Shown piece after piece: positions 41,006-51,798 of a DNA stretch of 64,000 nucleotides (its first letter is position 1; each line of letters opens with the position of its first letter). Below the pieces are notes generated by a model, which ran no database searches, was not told where the DNA came from, and saw only the letters and a program-made list of their open reading frames with translations. A program made the position numbers and the translations under genes. Source of the stretch: Stentor coeruleus (Eukaryota > Ciliophora > Heterotrichea > Heterotrichida > Stentoridae); assembly GCA_001970955.1 (NCBI GenBank), contig MPUH01000005.1, positions 124,001 to 188,000 of the forward strand, read 5' to 3'.

Positions 41006-44000
41006 ATGAAAAAACCTCGACATGTACCCAAAAATGAAAGTAGTGAAGAAGATTTCAAAGTCTCAGTATACGAAAACGCTGGCCACACAAATTCATCCCT
41101 TCCTGGACTGACTAAATTCTTCATCTCCTTAGATTCAGGTGACGAAATCGAAATTGAACAATCTTTAAACATTTTCTCATCAGAACTTTCTCTTACTGAA
41201 GAGCAAATCCTAGTTTCTCAGCCTTTAGACAAAGCTCTTACTTTATTACTAGAATGTTTAAACTTAAAAAGTTCTCAAGTTCAAGTCTTAAGCATGACAT
41301 GTATAAATTTAATCCTAGATACTCTACCTGAATTATCAGAAACAATTGTTAAATATAGGGGCATTCATAAGATATGTAAAAAAATCAGCTCATCAGGAAT
41401 CATTGAACTAGGTGAGCAGTCAGTCCGTGCATTAGAAAAAATCTCATATGAGTTCCCTTTAGAAACCCTTGAAGCTCAAGTTGTTGAGTGCTTATTGACA
41501 GTTATAGACTATTTTGAAATGGAAATCCAGAAAAAAATGCTTAATATTCTTAGTAATGCTATAAAAGCACTAGAAACCTTAGAGATAGCTGAAAGGCATG
41601 TGTTGCCACATATTCCATTGATACTTGGGCTTATAAAAAATCCAGGGGCAAATGAGTTTTGTGTTAAGAAAACATTGGAGTTTTTAACTATTTTTGTAGA
41701 GAATTTGATTATAATCCTCCCGCATAGAGGCGATACTTTTAAACCATATTGCAAAGCTTTGGTTGAATATGGGGTTATAAGAGTACTTTTGGATATATTT
41801 CCTAAGCATGCTGAACTTGTTTTGCAGTTATTATATAGTTTATGTGAAAGATCGAGCATTGCAGTGAAGAATTTTTTTATGGTTGGGGGTTTTGATGTGA
41901 TAAAAGATAGTGTTTTGAATAACAGTTTGAAGGATGGTGGAGCTTTTGAAGGAGTTTTGAATTTGATGGACTCGCTTGTGCCGAGAATGCCACCGAGTGA
42001 GCCTTGGAATAAGGAAAAGGTCGAGTTTTATAAGGTGCATCCAGAATATATGCAGGCTTTTTGCGAACTCATATTGCCAAGGACTACCGCTATTTATGAG
42101 AATTTTCTTAGTAAGGAAGATAAGGCTATTATGATTAGTATTTTGGAGAAGGTTCTTAAGATTGCGAATATTGAATTAATTGGTCATCATCTGACCTGTC
42201 AAAGTTTTTCAACTTTCTTATCCGAGCTGATGATCTCTAAAAACATTTTTACTGTCCGTGCAGCTCTGAGAATATCATTAACCCTATACACAAAAATTCC
42301 TCAGAAAATATCCGTGAACTTCTCAAGAGAAGGTGTGATATCTAGAATATCCGCACTCAAAGAGCCTGATCGTTTAAAAGAATTCAAAAAACTCCCCAAC
42401 AAAAAATTCGCCGGCAACCTCGAAGATCTCTTACTAAAAGTAAACATCACTAAAAACCCATATCAAATCGAAAGTATGCTAAACAGCATGAAAACCAAGT
42501 TAAAACCTGCAACTCTCGAAGATAACAAAAAAGAACTCATTGCATATAGCAAAAAAATCCTAGACAAACACAAGCAATTTGAAAACAAAAAAGCTCCAAG
42601 AATAGGCAAAGAAATCAAAATGATATCACAAAAACTCGCAAATTGCTTTGGGGACTCTGCCCTTGAGATATTAAAAAAAATCATAACATTATTAAATTCA
42701 GCTGAAAAACTGAGTTTTTATGAAATCAGCAATTCTTCTATAGCAGATTCTTTGTGGAAATGGCTCGCAGATAGCCCAACTGAAAAGCTTTTAATCCGTC
42801 TGACAGAATTTTTAAAGCTTTTCACAAGAGATTCAGTGCATAATGAAACTTTTTTAAGTTTGCTTGTAAAATATTTAATAGGTACTGCGAATTTTGTCCA
42901 GCATTTTAGGATTTTCCTTCATGACAAAAAGATTTTAAATGCAAAAAGGTCGAATAAGATTAAAATTATTATGGAATACTGTGGAAATGCGGGAAGTGAT
43001 AAAGGCTTAAGGGATGATTCTTTAAGAACTCGACATATGCTATTTAGTACTCATAATAAGTTACAATTTACAACATATCAGCTAATCTCATTAGATAAAA
43101 TCAAAGAGTTATTGCTAAGGATTTCTAATGAAACTGATTTGTATATGCTAGTTCATCAAAAATGCATAACAGAAACGACGGTGCACACATTTTTAGATAA
43201 GCCTTATGCTCATGATTTGACAGTTGTTGTGTATAATGGAAATAAAGAGTGCCAACGTGGGACAACAATATTAAATTTAGCTTATAAGAAGTCGTTACTG
43301 CAACTGAGGTGGAAGTTTATCCGAAGAGTAGGTGCAGATCTTCCTTTTATATTTTTAAAGTCCCCACAAGAGATTATTGAAAATATAGTACAAGAAAGCG
43401 TGAATATTGGCCTTGACCCAAAAGATAAATCCTATACATATTTCCGCATGGTTAAGTTTTTATATATGGTCTCAGAATATTTACCTGATCTCAACTACTT
43501 GCTTAACCTTCCAGGAAATAACCCCTTACCATTATCAACTTTTACTTCTACCAAACTCTCAGCCTTACTATCTCGACAACTACAAGATGTTATATCAACA
43601 GAAGGTAACACCCCAGCTCAATGGATAAAGCAACTTCCTCATAAATGTAAATTTCTGTTTACCCCAGCATCAAGATTAGAGTTTATGAATTGTTTTGGCT
43701 TTTCAACGAAATCTAAAGCCGATAAAAAACACAAATGCCTTGTTTCAAGAGATAAAATACTAGAAGATGCTATGATTATACTCCAAGATACAGGACAATG
43801 CATTGAGACAATGCTGGAAATTGAGTACCAAAATGAAGTTGGCACAGGTCTTGGACCAACAGTAGAATTTTTTGCCTTAGTATCTAATGAGATTAAAAAG
43901 CTCAAGATCTGGAGAAATATGTGTGAGTTTTCAGGTTTGTTCCCTAGTCCAATAAGCGAAAGTGACGAGAACTGGGAAGGATACTTCGAGTTTATAGGTA

Positions 44001-44773
44001 AATTTATAGCAAAAGCTCTTATAGATGGGAGATATATAGACTTCCAACTCAGTCCTGCTTTATGGAAATTAGTGTTCTGTCAGAGCTTAACAGTGATTGA
44101 CTTAAAACTCATAGATAAACACATGGGCCGACATTTTATTGACCTTCTTAACAACCCTAAACTTGTTAATAATGCTGAACTCACCTTCACCCTGCCTGGT
44201 TATTATAGTATAGAACTTAAAAATGCAGGTTCTAGCATATTAGTAACATCAGAAAACACACAAGAATTTATTAACCTTGCCAGTGAACTTAGCCTAAATG
44301 CAAATTTACAAGCCAAAGCCCTACGCAAAGGTCTTGAGACTATACTTTCAATAGACAGCCTTAGTGTTCTTTTTAGCTCAGAAATCGAAGAAGCGCTTTG
44401 TGGAGAACAATCAAGCGATTGGGATTTAAACACACTTAAGCAGGCTATATTGCCTAGTCATGGATATACACAGAATTCTAAAACTTTTATAAACCTTCTT
44501 GTGGCAATGAGTAAGTTTGATGGAGGACAAAAAAAGTGCTTTTTGGAGTTTGTGACTGGATTCCCGAGACTACCACTTGGAGGCTTTGAAAAACTTCAAC
44601 CAAAGATCTCGGTTGTTAAAAAAGATTGTGATTGGGATGTGGATAAGAATTTGCCTTCGGTAATGACTTGTCAAAACTATTTGAAAATCCCTGATTATAG
44701 TAGTTATGAAGTTTTAGAGAGTAATTTGCTATATGCAATTCAAGAAGGACGACAAGCTTTTCATCTCAGCTAA
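41006..44773 (+). CDS. HECT E3 ubiquitin ligase, UPL3/TRIP12-like
   Basis: A 1,255-residue protein in one uninterrupted frame. Residues about 20-450 are alpha-helical armadillo-type repeats (LLECLNLKSSQVQVLSMTCIN, LLTVIDYFEMEIQKKMLNILS), as in the TRIP12/UFD4/UPL3 group. The HECT domain occupies about 880-1255, with LEIEYQNEVGTGLGPTVEFFALVS, then FEFIGKFIAKALIDGRYIDFQLS, FVTGFPRLPLGG and the catalytic SVMTCQNYLKIPDYSS (Cys about residue 1,222), ending AIQEGRQAFHLS. All key HECT elements are present, so it should be active. This group targets ubiquitin-fusion substrates and nuclear regulators. Synonymous base choice switches abruptly near 42184. Confidence 0.94.
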   Translation: MKKPRHVPKNESSEEDFKVSVYENAGHTNSSLPGLTKFFISLDSGDEIEIEQSLNIFSSELSLTEEQILVSQPLDKALTLLLECLNLKSSQVQVLSMTCINLILDTLPELSETIVKYRGIHKICKKISSSGIIELGEQSVRALEKISYEFPLETLEAQVVECLLTVIDYFEMEIQKKMLNILSNAIKALETLEIAERHVLPHIPLILGLIKNPGANEFCVKKTLEFLTIFVENLIIILPHRGDTFKPYCKALVEYGVIRVLLDIFPKHAELVLQLLYSLCERSSIAVKNFFMVGGFDVIKDSVLNNSLKDGGAFEGVLNLMDSLVPRMPPSEPWNKEKVEFYKVHPEYMQAFCELILPRTTAIYENFLSKEDKAIMISILEKVLKIANIELIGHHLTCQSFSTFLSELMISKNIFTVRAALRISLTLYTKIPQKISVNFSREGVISRISALKEPDRLKEFKKLPNKKFAGNLEDLLLKVNITKNPYQIESMLNSMKTKLKPATLEDNKKELIAYSKKILDKHKQFENKKAPRIGKEIKMISQKLANCFGDSALEILKKIITLLNSAEKLSFYEISNSSIADSLWKWLADSPTEKLLIRLTEFLKLFTRDSVHNETFLSLLVKYLIGTANFVQHFRIFLHDKKILNAKRSNKIKIIMEYCGNAGSDKGLRDDSLRTRHMLFSTHNKLQFTTYQLISLDKIKELLLRISNETDLYMLVHQKCITETTVHTFLDKPYAHDLTVVVYNGNKECQRGTTILNLAYKKSLLQLRWKFIRRVGADLPFIFLKSPQEIIENIVQESVNIGLDPKDKSYTYFRMVKFLYMVSEYLPDLNYLLNLPGNNPLPLSTFTSTKLSALLSRQLQDVISTEGNTPAQWIKQLPHKCKFLFTPASRLEFMNCFGFSTKSKADKKHKCLVSRDKILEDAMIILQDTGQCIETMLEIEYQNEVGTGLGPTVEFFALVSNEIKKLKIWRNMCEFSGLFPSPISESDENWEGYFEFIGKFIAKALIDGRYIDFQLSPALWKLVFCQSLTVIDLKLIDKHMGRHFIDLLNNPKLVNNAELTFTLPGYYSIELKNAGSSILVTSENTQEFINLASELSLNANLQAKALRKGLETILSIDSLSVLFSSEIEEALCGEQSSDWDLNTLKQAILPSHGYTQNSKTFINLLVAMSKFDGGQKKCFLEFVTGFPRLPLGGFEKLQPKISVVKKDCDWDVDKNLPSVMTCQNYLKIPDYSSYEVLESNLLYAIQEGRQAFHLS

Positions 44774-45585
44774 TTAATGCTAAAAATTTATAATAATGGA
44801 CTTTTATTTTATTGAGATATAATTTCATTTTGAAATTCAAAAAAACATAAGAGAAATTGACTTATTGCAAATCTATGAGGTATAGCTATATTTATTTGAA
44901 GATTTTGTAAACTTTAATAGTTTAGCTGTATTTTAAAAATAAATCTAGTTATTATTTTTATCAAATTTCAGGATTAGAATCATTATTGCCCTATATATGC
45001 ATCCCTGCAAGGTTTTTGACATCCTTCAGCCTTATTCTGATTAAGTGATAGAGCTAAAAAAACTATCCTAAAATCCAATCTTAGTCTATATGTCTCCATG
45101 CAAACACCTTAAATAAGTATATCTTTAACTATCACTTAGGATTATAATGCTTTCTCTCTAAAGCCAAAAATAAACTTACCAAAGCTAAAAATTTAAGATG
45201 ATCTCAACCTAATATCACCCAATTTATATTTTCAGCCTTAATCTCTCTTATCATAATCCTAAATACTATTCTGGAACCTTCCATGCTAATACCTTATTAA
45301 ATAATGGAAACTTAAACAATTTTTTGCCAGAATAGTCTCACTTTCCAGCTCACACCCTCACTAACATCAATTCCCTTCACCCATATCATCCCATCTTCTT
45401 TGCATCCAAAAATCTTATCCTTGCTTCAAACTCTCTTATTTTTTCCTCAAACCTTCTTATTTTTACACATCAACACCTTACATTCAATATCCCCTTTCAT
45501 TTCCAAATCACTATATCCAGTCATAAATATTTTAGCCTTATATACTAAGCCATAAGTCCTAAGATTTTTATGGCTAATAATAAAT
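44774..45585. other. Intergenic region between tandem genes
   Basis: No gene seen. It is AT-rich with weak G bias to about 44990, then strongly C-rich (45230-45560) up to the haemoglobin start. TAATAATAAAT directly precedes the ATG. Confidence 0.55.
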
Positions 45586-45939
45586 ATGTCAGTATTTGAA
45601 AGAGTTGGAGGTACCCCCGCTGTCACTGCTTTGATTGACAACTTCTACGTGAAAATTATGGCTAGTCCTCTTGTGACCCCCACTTTCGCTGGAAGAGACA
45701 TCGCTGCTATCAAAGCTCACTCCGTAGCTTACTTCTCATCTGCTCTTGGCAGTGGAGTAGCTTATGAAGGAAGAACTATTTTACAGTCTCACACTGGACT
45801 CGGTGTTACTGAAGAACAGTACAACGCTGTTGCTGCTATGCTTGTAGCAACAATGAATGAAATGAACATCCCTGCTGACATTCAAGATGCTATTGTTGGT
45901 GTAGCCACAAGCATTAAGGCTGAAATTGTTGGCCACTAG
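45586..45939 (+). CDS. Group 1 truncated haemoglobin
   Basis: A 117-residue protein of the TrHb1 (N) group known from Paramecium and Tetrahymena. It has the short pre-A start, the GG motif (FERVGGTPAV), Phe20-Tyr21 at B9-B10, the proximal histidine His69 in SHTGLGVTEEQYN, and the C-terminal helix. Tyr at B10 is typical of oxygen- or NO-handling globins. By my alignment from memory, the distal E7 position is not the usual Gln (probably Ile42), which would change ligand bonding. Codons are richer in C and G than in neighbours (GCT, GTC, ACC), suggesting high expression. Likely roles are oxygen supply or NO detoxification. Confidence 0.95.
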   Translation: MSVFERVGGTPAVTALIDNFYVKIMASPLVTPTFAGRDIAAIKAHSVAYFSSALGSGVAYEGRTILQSHTGLGVTEEQYNAVAAMLVATMNEMNIPADIQDAIVGVATSIKAEIVGH

Positions 45940-47429
45940 AGTTAAGCTAATCATTTAGTGACTTAATTTAGGGTTTATAGTTTGCAAATTAAGGTTGTGA
46001 TGATATGGGCCTTTTTTTTAAGTAAAGGTGTGAAGATTTTGTAGGATTTTGGGAGAAGGTTGAAATTGGAAAGGGTTGGCAAAAATAGTAAAATAGGCTG
46101 ATTTCTAAAGTAGAGGTGTGGAGATAGTCTTTAGTTCGAAATGGGCTAGGATTCTATTTGAAAGCCGTTTTTCATGGATGGGAATATGAAAACTAAGACT
46201 AAAGGATAAGAAAAATTATTGAGAATACAATGGCATAGTGGAAAGAAGATTAGAGATAAAATTTTGCGTTGTGGTTATTTTATAACTATTAGTTGGCAAG
46301 ATTAAATTAGTGTATTATAGTGTGAAGTGAGTATGATTATTTTTTAGGCATATTTTAGAAAATTTTACAGAATTGGGTGCAGACCAAGCTTGCTGCAATT
46401 TTTTTTGCTACAGGGCATCTAGAAATAAAGTTCAAATGATTTTGGGATGATAAAAGACTAAAACTTTAGTTATTTTCTATACGGTTTGTCTAGACTAAGA
46501 TATTTATAATTTCATTTCAATCATATTTTATACATATTTATTATATCAGAACGAACTTTGAATATAAGTTTAATTGAAGATACTAGGCTTAGTTTTCAAA
46601 TTATGTTTGTTGAAATATTTATATTCATGATACCAAAAGCTTTCGCTTAAAGTATTGAAGTTGTATAAAAAAGTAAATAAAAAGGTATAAATTTTAGAAA
46701 AAACATAAAACTTACTGTTAGAAAATTGGAAGATTATATATAAAATGTAAAGTTCTGTAAAGTGTATTAATGAAGGTAAAATGGTAGATTTTTAGTAAAT
46801 TACCATAGTGAGAAATTGAATTTTATGATAAATATTTAAAACGTAAGAATTTAGCCTATGAATGAGTTTTCTGAGCTTAAAATAGGAAGTTAGATCAGCC
46901 TTATTATATTAATTGCATTGACCCAAGCTGAATCCAAATTATTTTTTTCTCCTGCCTATGGTATCTAAAACTAAGCTATAAATAGTATACTGGAGGTTTT
47001 CAATATACTTTTATGCATGCTACTAACAGTTAAAACTCTAGCAAAATTGTAAAGAACTCATCTATTTATAAAATTGTATTTACTTATAAAAGGGTCGAAT
47101 TAATATTAGAGCTGCAGTGAAAGAGATTTAATAAAAAAATTAAGCCCTAATAGCAATTCCTAGATAGAATAACTATATAATTTTTTAAAATAGTCTTTGA
47201 TTCTAAACTCTTTTGTGAAAAATTGTAAAATTTACAATATAAACCATTTTTTAATTTTATATTTATAGCATGCTTTGCTTTATAGCGATTTAAGTAACTT
47301 TTTGATTATTATTATTAGTTTAGAGGCTTTATATTATAAAAAAATAGCTTTTTGCTCATATATTTTTACTTTTTGATAAAATTTAGCTTATTTTTCACTG
47401 CAATTTAGTAATTTTAATTTTGATACTTT
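45940..47429. other. Intergenic region downstream of haemoglobin
   Basis: No gene seen. 45940-46480 is G-biased 3' flank. 46500-47420 has mixed, skewless composition and may contain more of the decayed element next to it, but I find no recognisable frame. Confidence 0.45.
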
Positions 47430-48475
47430 CAAATTTATCTTCTTAGAATAAATTAAATAAATAGACAGATATGCTTTCATAATTTCTTGAAACTGTGAGG
47501 GTAAGCATTTTAGAATCCTCTATCATGCTCATTCTATTGTTTGTAATTATAATAGTTAGTATAAATTTGATTTTCCCTCTTTCTAATCCATTGTAGTGAT
47601 ATTTTAAGTTCTGAGCAATTAGACATAACTGTGAGGAAACTAATTCTTTTTGTCTCCACAATTTTTAATCTCGGCCTTAGTAGGAATTATGGGTATGCTG
47701 TTAGTACAATAAATTTATCTTATCATTGTTCAGTACATTTGCTAATATTATTATTCATTCGAGCTATCTGCTTTAATATTAAAGCATTGATTCTTAATGA
47801 TTTCTACGAAGATTCTTTATATTTTGAAGGTTTTAATTAATTCTTATTTGTTCTAGTAAAGAATATATATACCTAATGCAGTATCTAGTGCTAAATTCAT
47901 AGAGAAGAAAAACTTTGAGCCATATTTTATAGTTTATTTGCATTTATTGTTTGAGTCTGCATCTACATTTGCACGTTATTAGTGCCTCATCAATGAATAG
48001 TTTATTGCTAGGATAATAATTTTCGAAAAACGCTATACCTACTTACCAGATAAATCTCTAAATTTTACCTAGAGCAAGTTTTAGAATTCTTCTCTCCTCT
48101 ATATCTAAAAATTTATTGATGGCAGTAAATCGACCAATATATCAATACAAAATCCTATTATAATGCGATTTCCAATGGTACTTGAATTCTAATTTTCTAT
48201 ACCGATAGAGACCCTAAGCCCTTCTATAATAAGACTCTTTGAATATTAGCTTTCTTTGATATTTCCCCTCTCTTTGTTCATATATTCAATATTAATTTTC
48301 CGAAATATTACCTTAAACAACATTGCTAATGATAGGAAAGAAATAATAGATTCTGGAAATTTTTGGATGAAAATTGAAATCAGATATTAAAATCTCAAGG
48401 TTTTCTATTTTAGCCGCTTCGCTTATGAAGTTTTCATTTCTCTCTTCATTAAAGGTTGACAAATTACCCTTTATC
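47430..48475 (-). mobile_element. Decayed piggyBac-type transposase remnant
   Basis: Minus-strand translation between the two haemoglobin genes shows a piggyBac DDE transposase pattern. GRFTAINKFLD at 48103-48135 matches the family's RFxxIxxFLxF block. Then, in the same frame, come a Lys-Ile-Arg-like stretch and FFENYYPSNKLFIDEALI, whose IDE (47977-47994) is the site of the first catalytic Asp. KCRCRLKQ and a KIW-type strand follow, corresponding to the FKGR...KQYMP...KW block. At least three in-frame stops occur between these motifs, with more further on, so it is not functional. A 72-codon frame at 47443-47661 may be its C-terminal part. I could not identify terminal repeats or TTAA target duplications with confidence. 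Confidence 0.6.
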
Positions 48476-48812
48476 AAAAATTTTCACATATTTATTAGCC
48501 AAATGAGAGTTAGTTAGGTTATATATAGTATTAATATGAAAAAAATTATTTATAACTAGTTAATACCATAAGAGATACAACAATAAAGGCTGCTTAACTA
48601 TAAAACTTTATTATTTTAACCTGAAATAACTTTTTTAAACATTTTCAACCCTAATATCTAAAAAAGCTTCCCTAATTCCTTCATTCCCCCTCAACAACTC
48701 TCCTCCCCTAAGACCAGCATAAAGTCTATCCGATATCAAATCTCATCTTAGCTTGCAAGTTCCAAATTTACCATAAAAATTCTCTGAGTCATATTTTTTT
48801 ATCTCAAATAAT
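48476..48812. promoter_or_regulatory. Promoter flank of two-domain haemoglobin gene
   Basis: No gene seen. From about 48600 the + strand becomes C-rich and G-poor, and TCAAATAAT lies directly before the ATG. Confidence 0.5.
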
Positions 48813-49565
48813 ATGAATCCCAAATCTAATATATGTGGACATAATAAGAAAATGTCTGAGACTCTTTTTGAACGAATAGGAGGAACCCCGACTATAACAG
48901 CCTTAATCAATTCTCTCTATATAAAAATAGAATCAAACCCTATAACCCAAGGGGCTTTTCTTGGTAAAAACATAGAAGAAATCAAAAATTACCAAGTCAA
49001 ATTTTGGTCTATGGCTCTAGGAAGCGCAACACCATACGAAGGAAGATCAATGAAAGATGCTCATCAGCAAATAGCAGTTACTGAAGAACAATTTAATACA
49101 GTAGTTAGCATGCTTTCTGAGACAATGAGAGAAATGAATATTCCTGAGGATGTGTACAAGATTGCTGTAACACATGCTGAAATGTTTAGATCTGATATTG
49201 TCTCACATAAACTTTTGGATTGTGCTCTTGAAAAGCTTGGAGGTAGAGAGAAACTTACAAAAATATTCGAGAAATTATATGCGAGACTAACTTCGAATCC
49301 TCAGACAGGTCCTCAGTTTAATGGGAAAGATTTGAGTAAGATTATCAAAGGGCATATAAACTATTGGTCTTCATTTCTTTCTACAGCATCTTATACAGGA
49401 ACACCAATTGTGGAAGTTCACCAAGGACTTAGAATTAATGCCGAACAGTTTAATGTGTTTTTAGAACTGCTTGGGGAAAGTTTGAAGGAAGAAAATGTTT
49501 CAGAAGAAATTTACTGTAATATTATGGCTCATATGGAAGCATATAAAGCAGAAATAATTGAGTAA
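48813..49565 (+). CDS. Two-domain truncated haemoglobin
   Basis: A 250-residue protein with two group 1 truncated globin domains in one chain: about 14-130 and 131-250. Domain 1 (FERIGGTPTITALINSLYIKI ... KDAHQQIAVTEEQFN) closely resembles the single haemoglobin encoded at 45586; domain 2 (LEKLGGREKLTKIFEKLYARL ... VEVHQGLRINAEQFN) is more diverged. Both keep B10 Tyr and the proximal His, so both could bind haem. The start may be the ATG at 48813 or the internal ATG at 48852 (MSETLFERIGG), which aligns with the single-domain start; I keep the first because TAAT precedes it as at other genes. Tandem duplication and fusion of globin units is the likely origin. Confidence 0.93.
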   Translation: MNPKSNICGHNKKMSETLFERIGGTPTITALINSLYIKIESNPITQGAFLGKNIEEIKNYQVKFWSMALGSATPYEGRSMKDAHQQIAVTEEQFNTVVSMLSETMREMNIPEDVYKIAVTHAEMFRSDIVSHKLLDCALEKLGGREKLTKIFEKLYARLTSNPQTGPQFNGKDLSKIIKGHINYWSSFLSTASYTGTPIVEVHQGLRINAEQFNVFLELLGESLKEENVSEEIYCNIMAHMEAYKAEIIE

Positions 49566-50357
49566 ATTAACTTAAGTATTAAAAGTTTTAATTAAGTTAT
49601 GATGATTAAGAGGAATTTAGGAAGCTTACGAATTTCAAAAAGATATAACAAATTTTGGAGGTTTATAAAGAAAATAATACTAAATAGTGTTATGAGGAAA
49701 GTATAAATGCGGCTATATGTAGCCTAACTATTTTATATAAGTTTTGGTTTAAATAATATTAATTATAAACTTTTATGGAGACATAATGATTTTAATTTAT
49801 TAGATTCAAAATAAATTATGCGCAACTTTATAATGCCTATTATAATGAATATATAGGATAAAGAGATATATAAAAATATGATACGATAAAATTGCCTAGC
49901 ATTTTAAAAAGTTGTATCAAATTAAAATAATATTATAGTATATTGTTTTTAAATTAATTGCGGCACTGAGCATGCTATTTGGTTTCTTGCTTCAAAAACA
50001 GCATAAATCTATATATATTACTATAAACAGCCTAAGCTATTATTATAACAAAAATTGGCATCTGCTGATATGAAGCTTTCATAAAACTATCCATCTTAGC
50101 AATCTAATATCTTACTTTCATCACATTTCCATACTCAATCATTTTCCCTTTAATTTTTTCCAAACCTAAGTGATAAAATGGCAAATTCTCCAACAACTAT
50201 AGAAATCAAAGCAAAAATCCATTCTACAAAATTTTCCATATAGTCCTACTTATATAAACCTTAAAATTCCCAACATCAACAAAATAAACTTCAAGACGAA
50301 AGCCTTCTATTAATATGCATATTACTAATATAAATAATCTAATTAATAGGGGCTCTA
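49566..50357. other. Intergenic region between tandem genes
   Basis: No gene seen. The first 150 bases are G-biased, the middle is AT-rich and mixed, and 50100-50340 is C-rich and G-poor. Confidence 0.5.
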
Positions 50358-51377
50358 ATGATTAAAAGGAAAATTGAACCCAAAGTGCAATGCAAGCAAG
50401 TTAAAGCCAACTCTGTAACTCTAACCATAATAAAGCATCAGCTGCACTCAAAAGTCTCTATATTTTTAACAAATTTGATAACAAAATATGAAAGGCATAT
50501 TTGGGACACACCTTTATGCGTAATGATTAAAGGTCCAGCAGGTTCAGGAAAGACCTTTTTAGTCCAAAATCTAATGAAACAACTAGGAATAAAGCTCATT
50601 GGCCTGAACAACTCCCAATGCCGCGACGAGAAAAGCATTAGAAAAATACTTAAAGATGCTATAACCAACTTTACAGTAAATAAAGGAGAAGCTTCAGCAA
50701 TTGTTGTATTTTTTGATGATATTGACATCTTTCCAGAATGCGATATCGGATTTGCAAAGGCCCTGAAGTGGGTGATTTTATCTTCTAAATGCCCAATAAT
50801 CATGACCTGTGAGCAAATCCCAAAAGGCATACCAAACAAAAATCTCCAAGTTTTTGAACTTCAAGTCACTTTGCCTGTGCTAGAAATGTTATATCAGCAT
50901 TGCGAAGACCATGAAATTAAACTGACTAGAATGGAAATTTTATATCTTTTCAGGTACTATAATGGGAATTTGAATTATATATTCACAATATTTAATTATC
51001 TTATTAATATGCAACCTATGAAATATGAAAGCATTTATGCTGAAAAAATAATATCATGCAATACGGTTGAGCTACCTGAAATTATGCCACTTTTGACATA
51101 TAGATGGAATGAGATTGTTGGTAATGGTTTGCAACCAAATATTAGGATTGAGAGTTTGGCTTATTGGCTTGATTTATTAGGTATTATTGATGTAATGCCG
51201 GTTCCAGAAGTGCTTTTTGGGTTTATGTGCAGATTTTATCAGAGACATTCAGCAAAAATTGTATTATTGTTTAAGGATAAGCCGAAATGTGAGGACTGGA
51301 GAAAACTGGGGATTATGGGTGGATTGGATGATTATGTTGCATTTGAGAAATTTTTGAAGAGTAAAATCGCAGGATGA
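50358..51377 (+). CDS. ATAD5/Elg1- or RFC1-like clamp-loader ATPase
   Basis: A 339-residue AAA+ protein. Walker A is MIKGPAGSGKTFLVQ at about 54-68, followed by GIKLIGLNNSQCRDEKSIRKILKDA, which corresponds to the VNASSQRSG...L...EA segment of ATAD5 and RFC1. Walker B is VVFFDDIDIF, and CPIIMTCEQIP is the sensor-1-like strand. A collar-like helical C-terminus follows. ATAD5/Elg1 replaces RFC1 in a clamp loader that unloads PCNA; RFC1 loads it. The protein lacks the long N-terminal region of either family, so it is a minimal version or an unusual RFC-type subunit. The gene ends with adjacent TGA and TAA. Clamp-loader family is likely; the exact subunit is uncertain. Confidence 0.7.
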   Translation: MIKRKIEPKVQCKQVKANSVTLTIIKHQLHSKVSIFLTNLITKYERHIWDTPLCVMIKGPAGSGKTFLVQNLMKQLGIKLIGLNNSQCRDEKSIRKILKDAITNFTVNKGEASAIVVFFDDIDIFPECDIGFAKALKWVILSSKCPIIMTCEQIPKGIPNKNLQVFELQVTLPVLEMLYQHCEDHEIKLTRMEILYLFRYYNGNLNYIFTIFNYLINMQPMKYESIYAEKIISCNTVELPEIMPLLTYRWNEIVGNGLQPNIRIESLAYWLDLLGIIDVMPVPEVLFGFMCRFYQRHSAKIVLLFKDKPKCEDWRKLGIMGGLDDYVAFEKFLKSKIAG

Positions 51378-51798
51378 TAAAATAATATTTTAATTATAAG
51401 TAAGAATAATAGAAGCATTTTTAAAGAATAGTGACTTGAAGAAGAATGATTATGAGATGATGATAATATAAGATTTTGGTTAGATAATTTTTATTTAAAT
51501 TCAATTGTTTGTATTTTTGAATAGTTTAAGAGAATATATTAAGTTTTATAAATACTATAGGAAATTAATAATCATTATTAGATGGTATTAGGGCGTTTTA
51601 AATTTGTTTAAATATTTAGCCCTAAAAGAAAAGTATTCTCCTATATTTTTCTATTTAATTTTCAAACTTCCACAAACATTTTTTTCCATTTAATCAAATT
51701 ACACTGAATAAACTTTTCATATAGATATTCATCACATACCAACTTCACAAAATTTTTTATAAAATATTCCCTTTTGAAGAATAACACATAATAAAGAA
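51378..51798. other. Intergenic region
   Basis: No gene seen. G-biased to about 51600, then C-biased; ACATAATAAAGAA directly precedes the next ATG. Confidence 0.5.

Noticed and set aside
47140-48597. TTAA sites as piggyBac element ends
   Set aside because: TTAA tetramers at about 47140 and 48594 share only about six flanking bases in inverted orientation; TTAA is very common in this AT-rich DNA.
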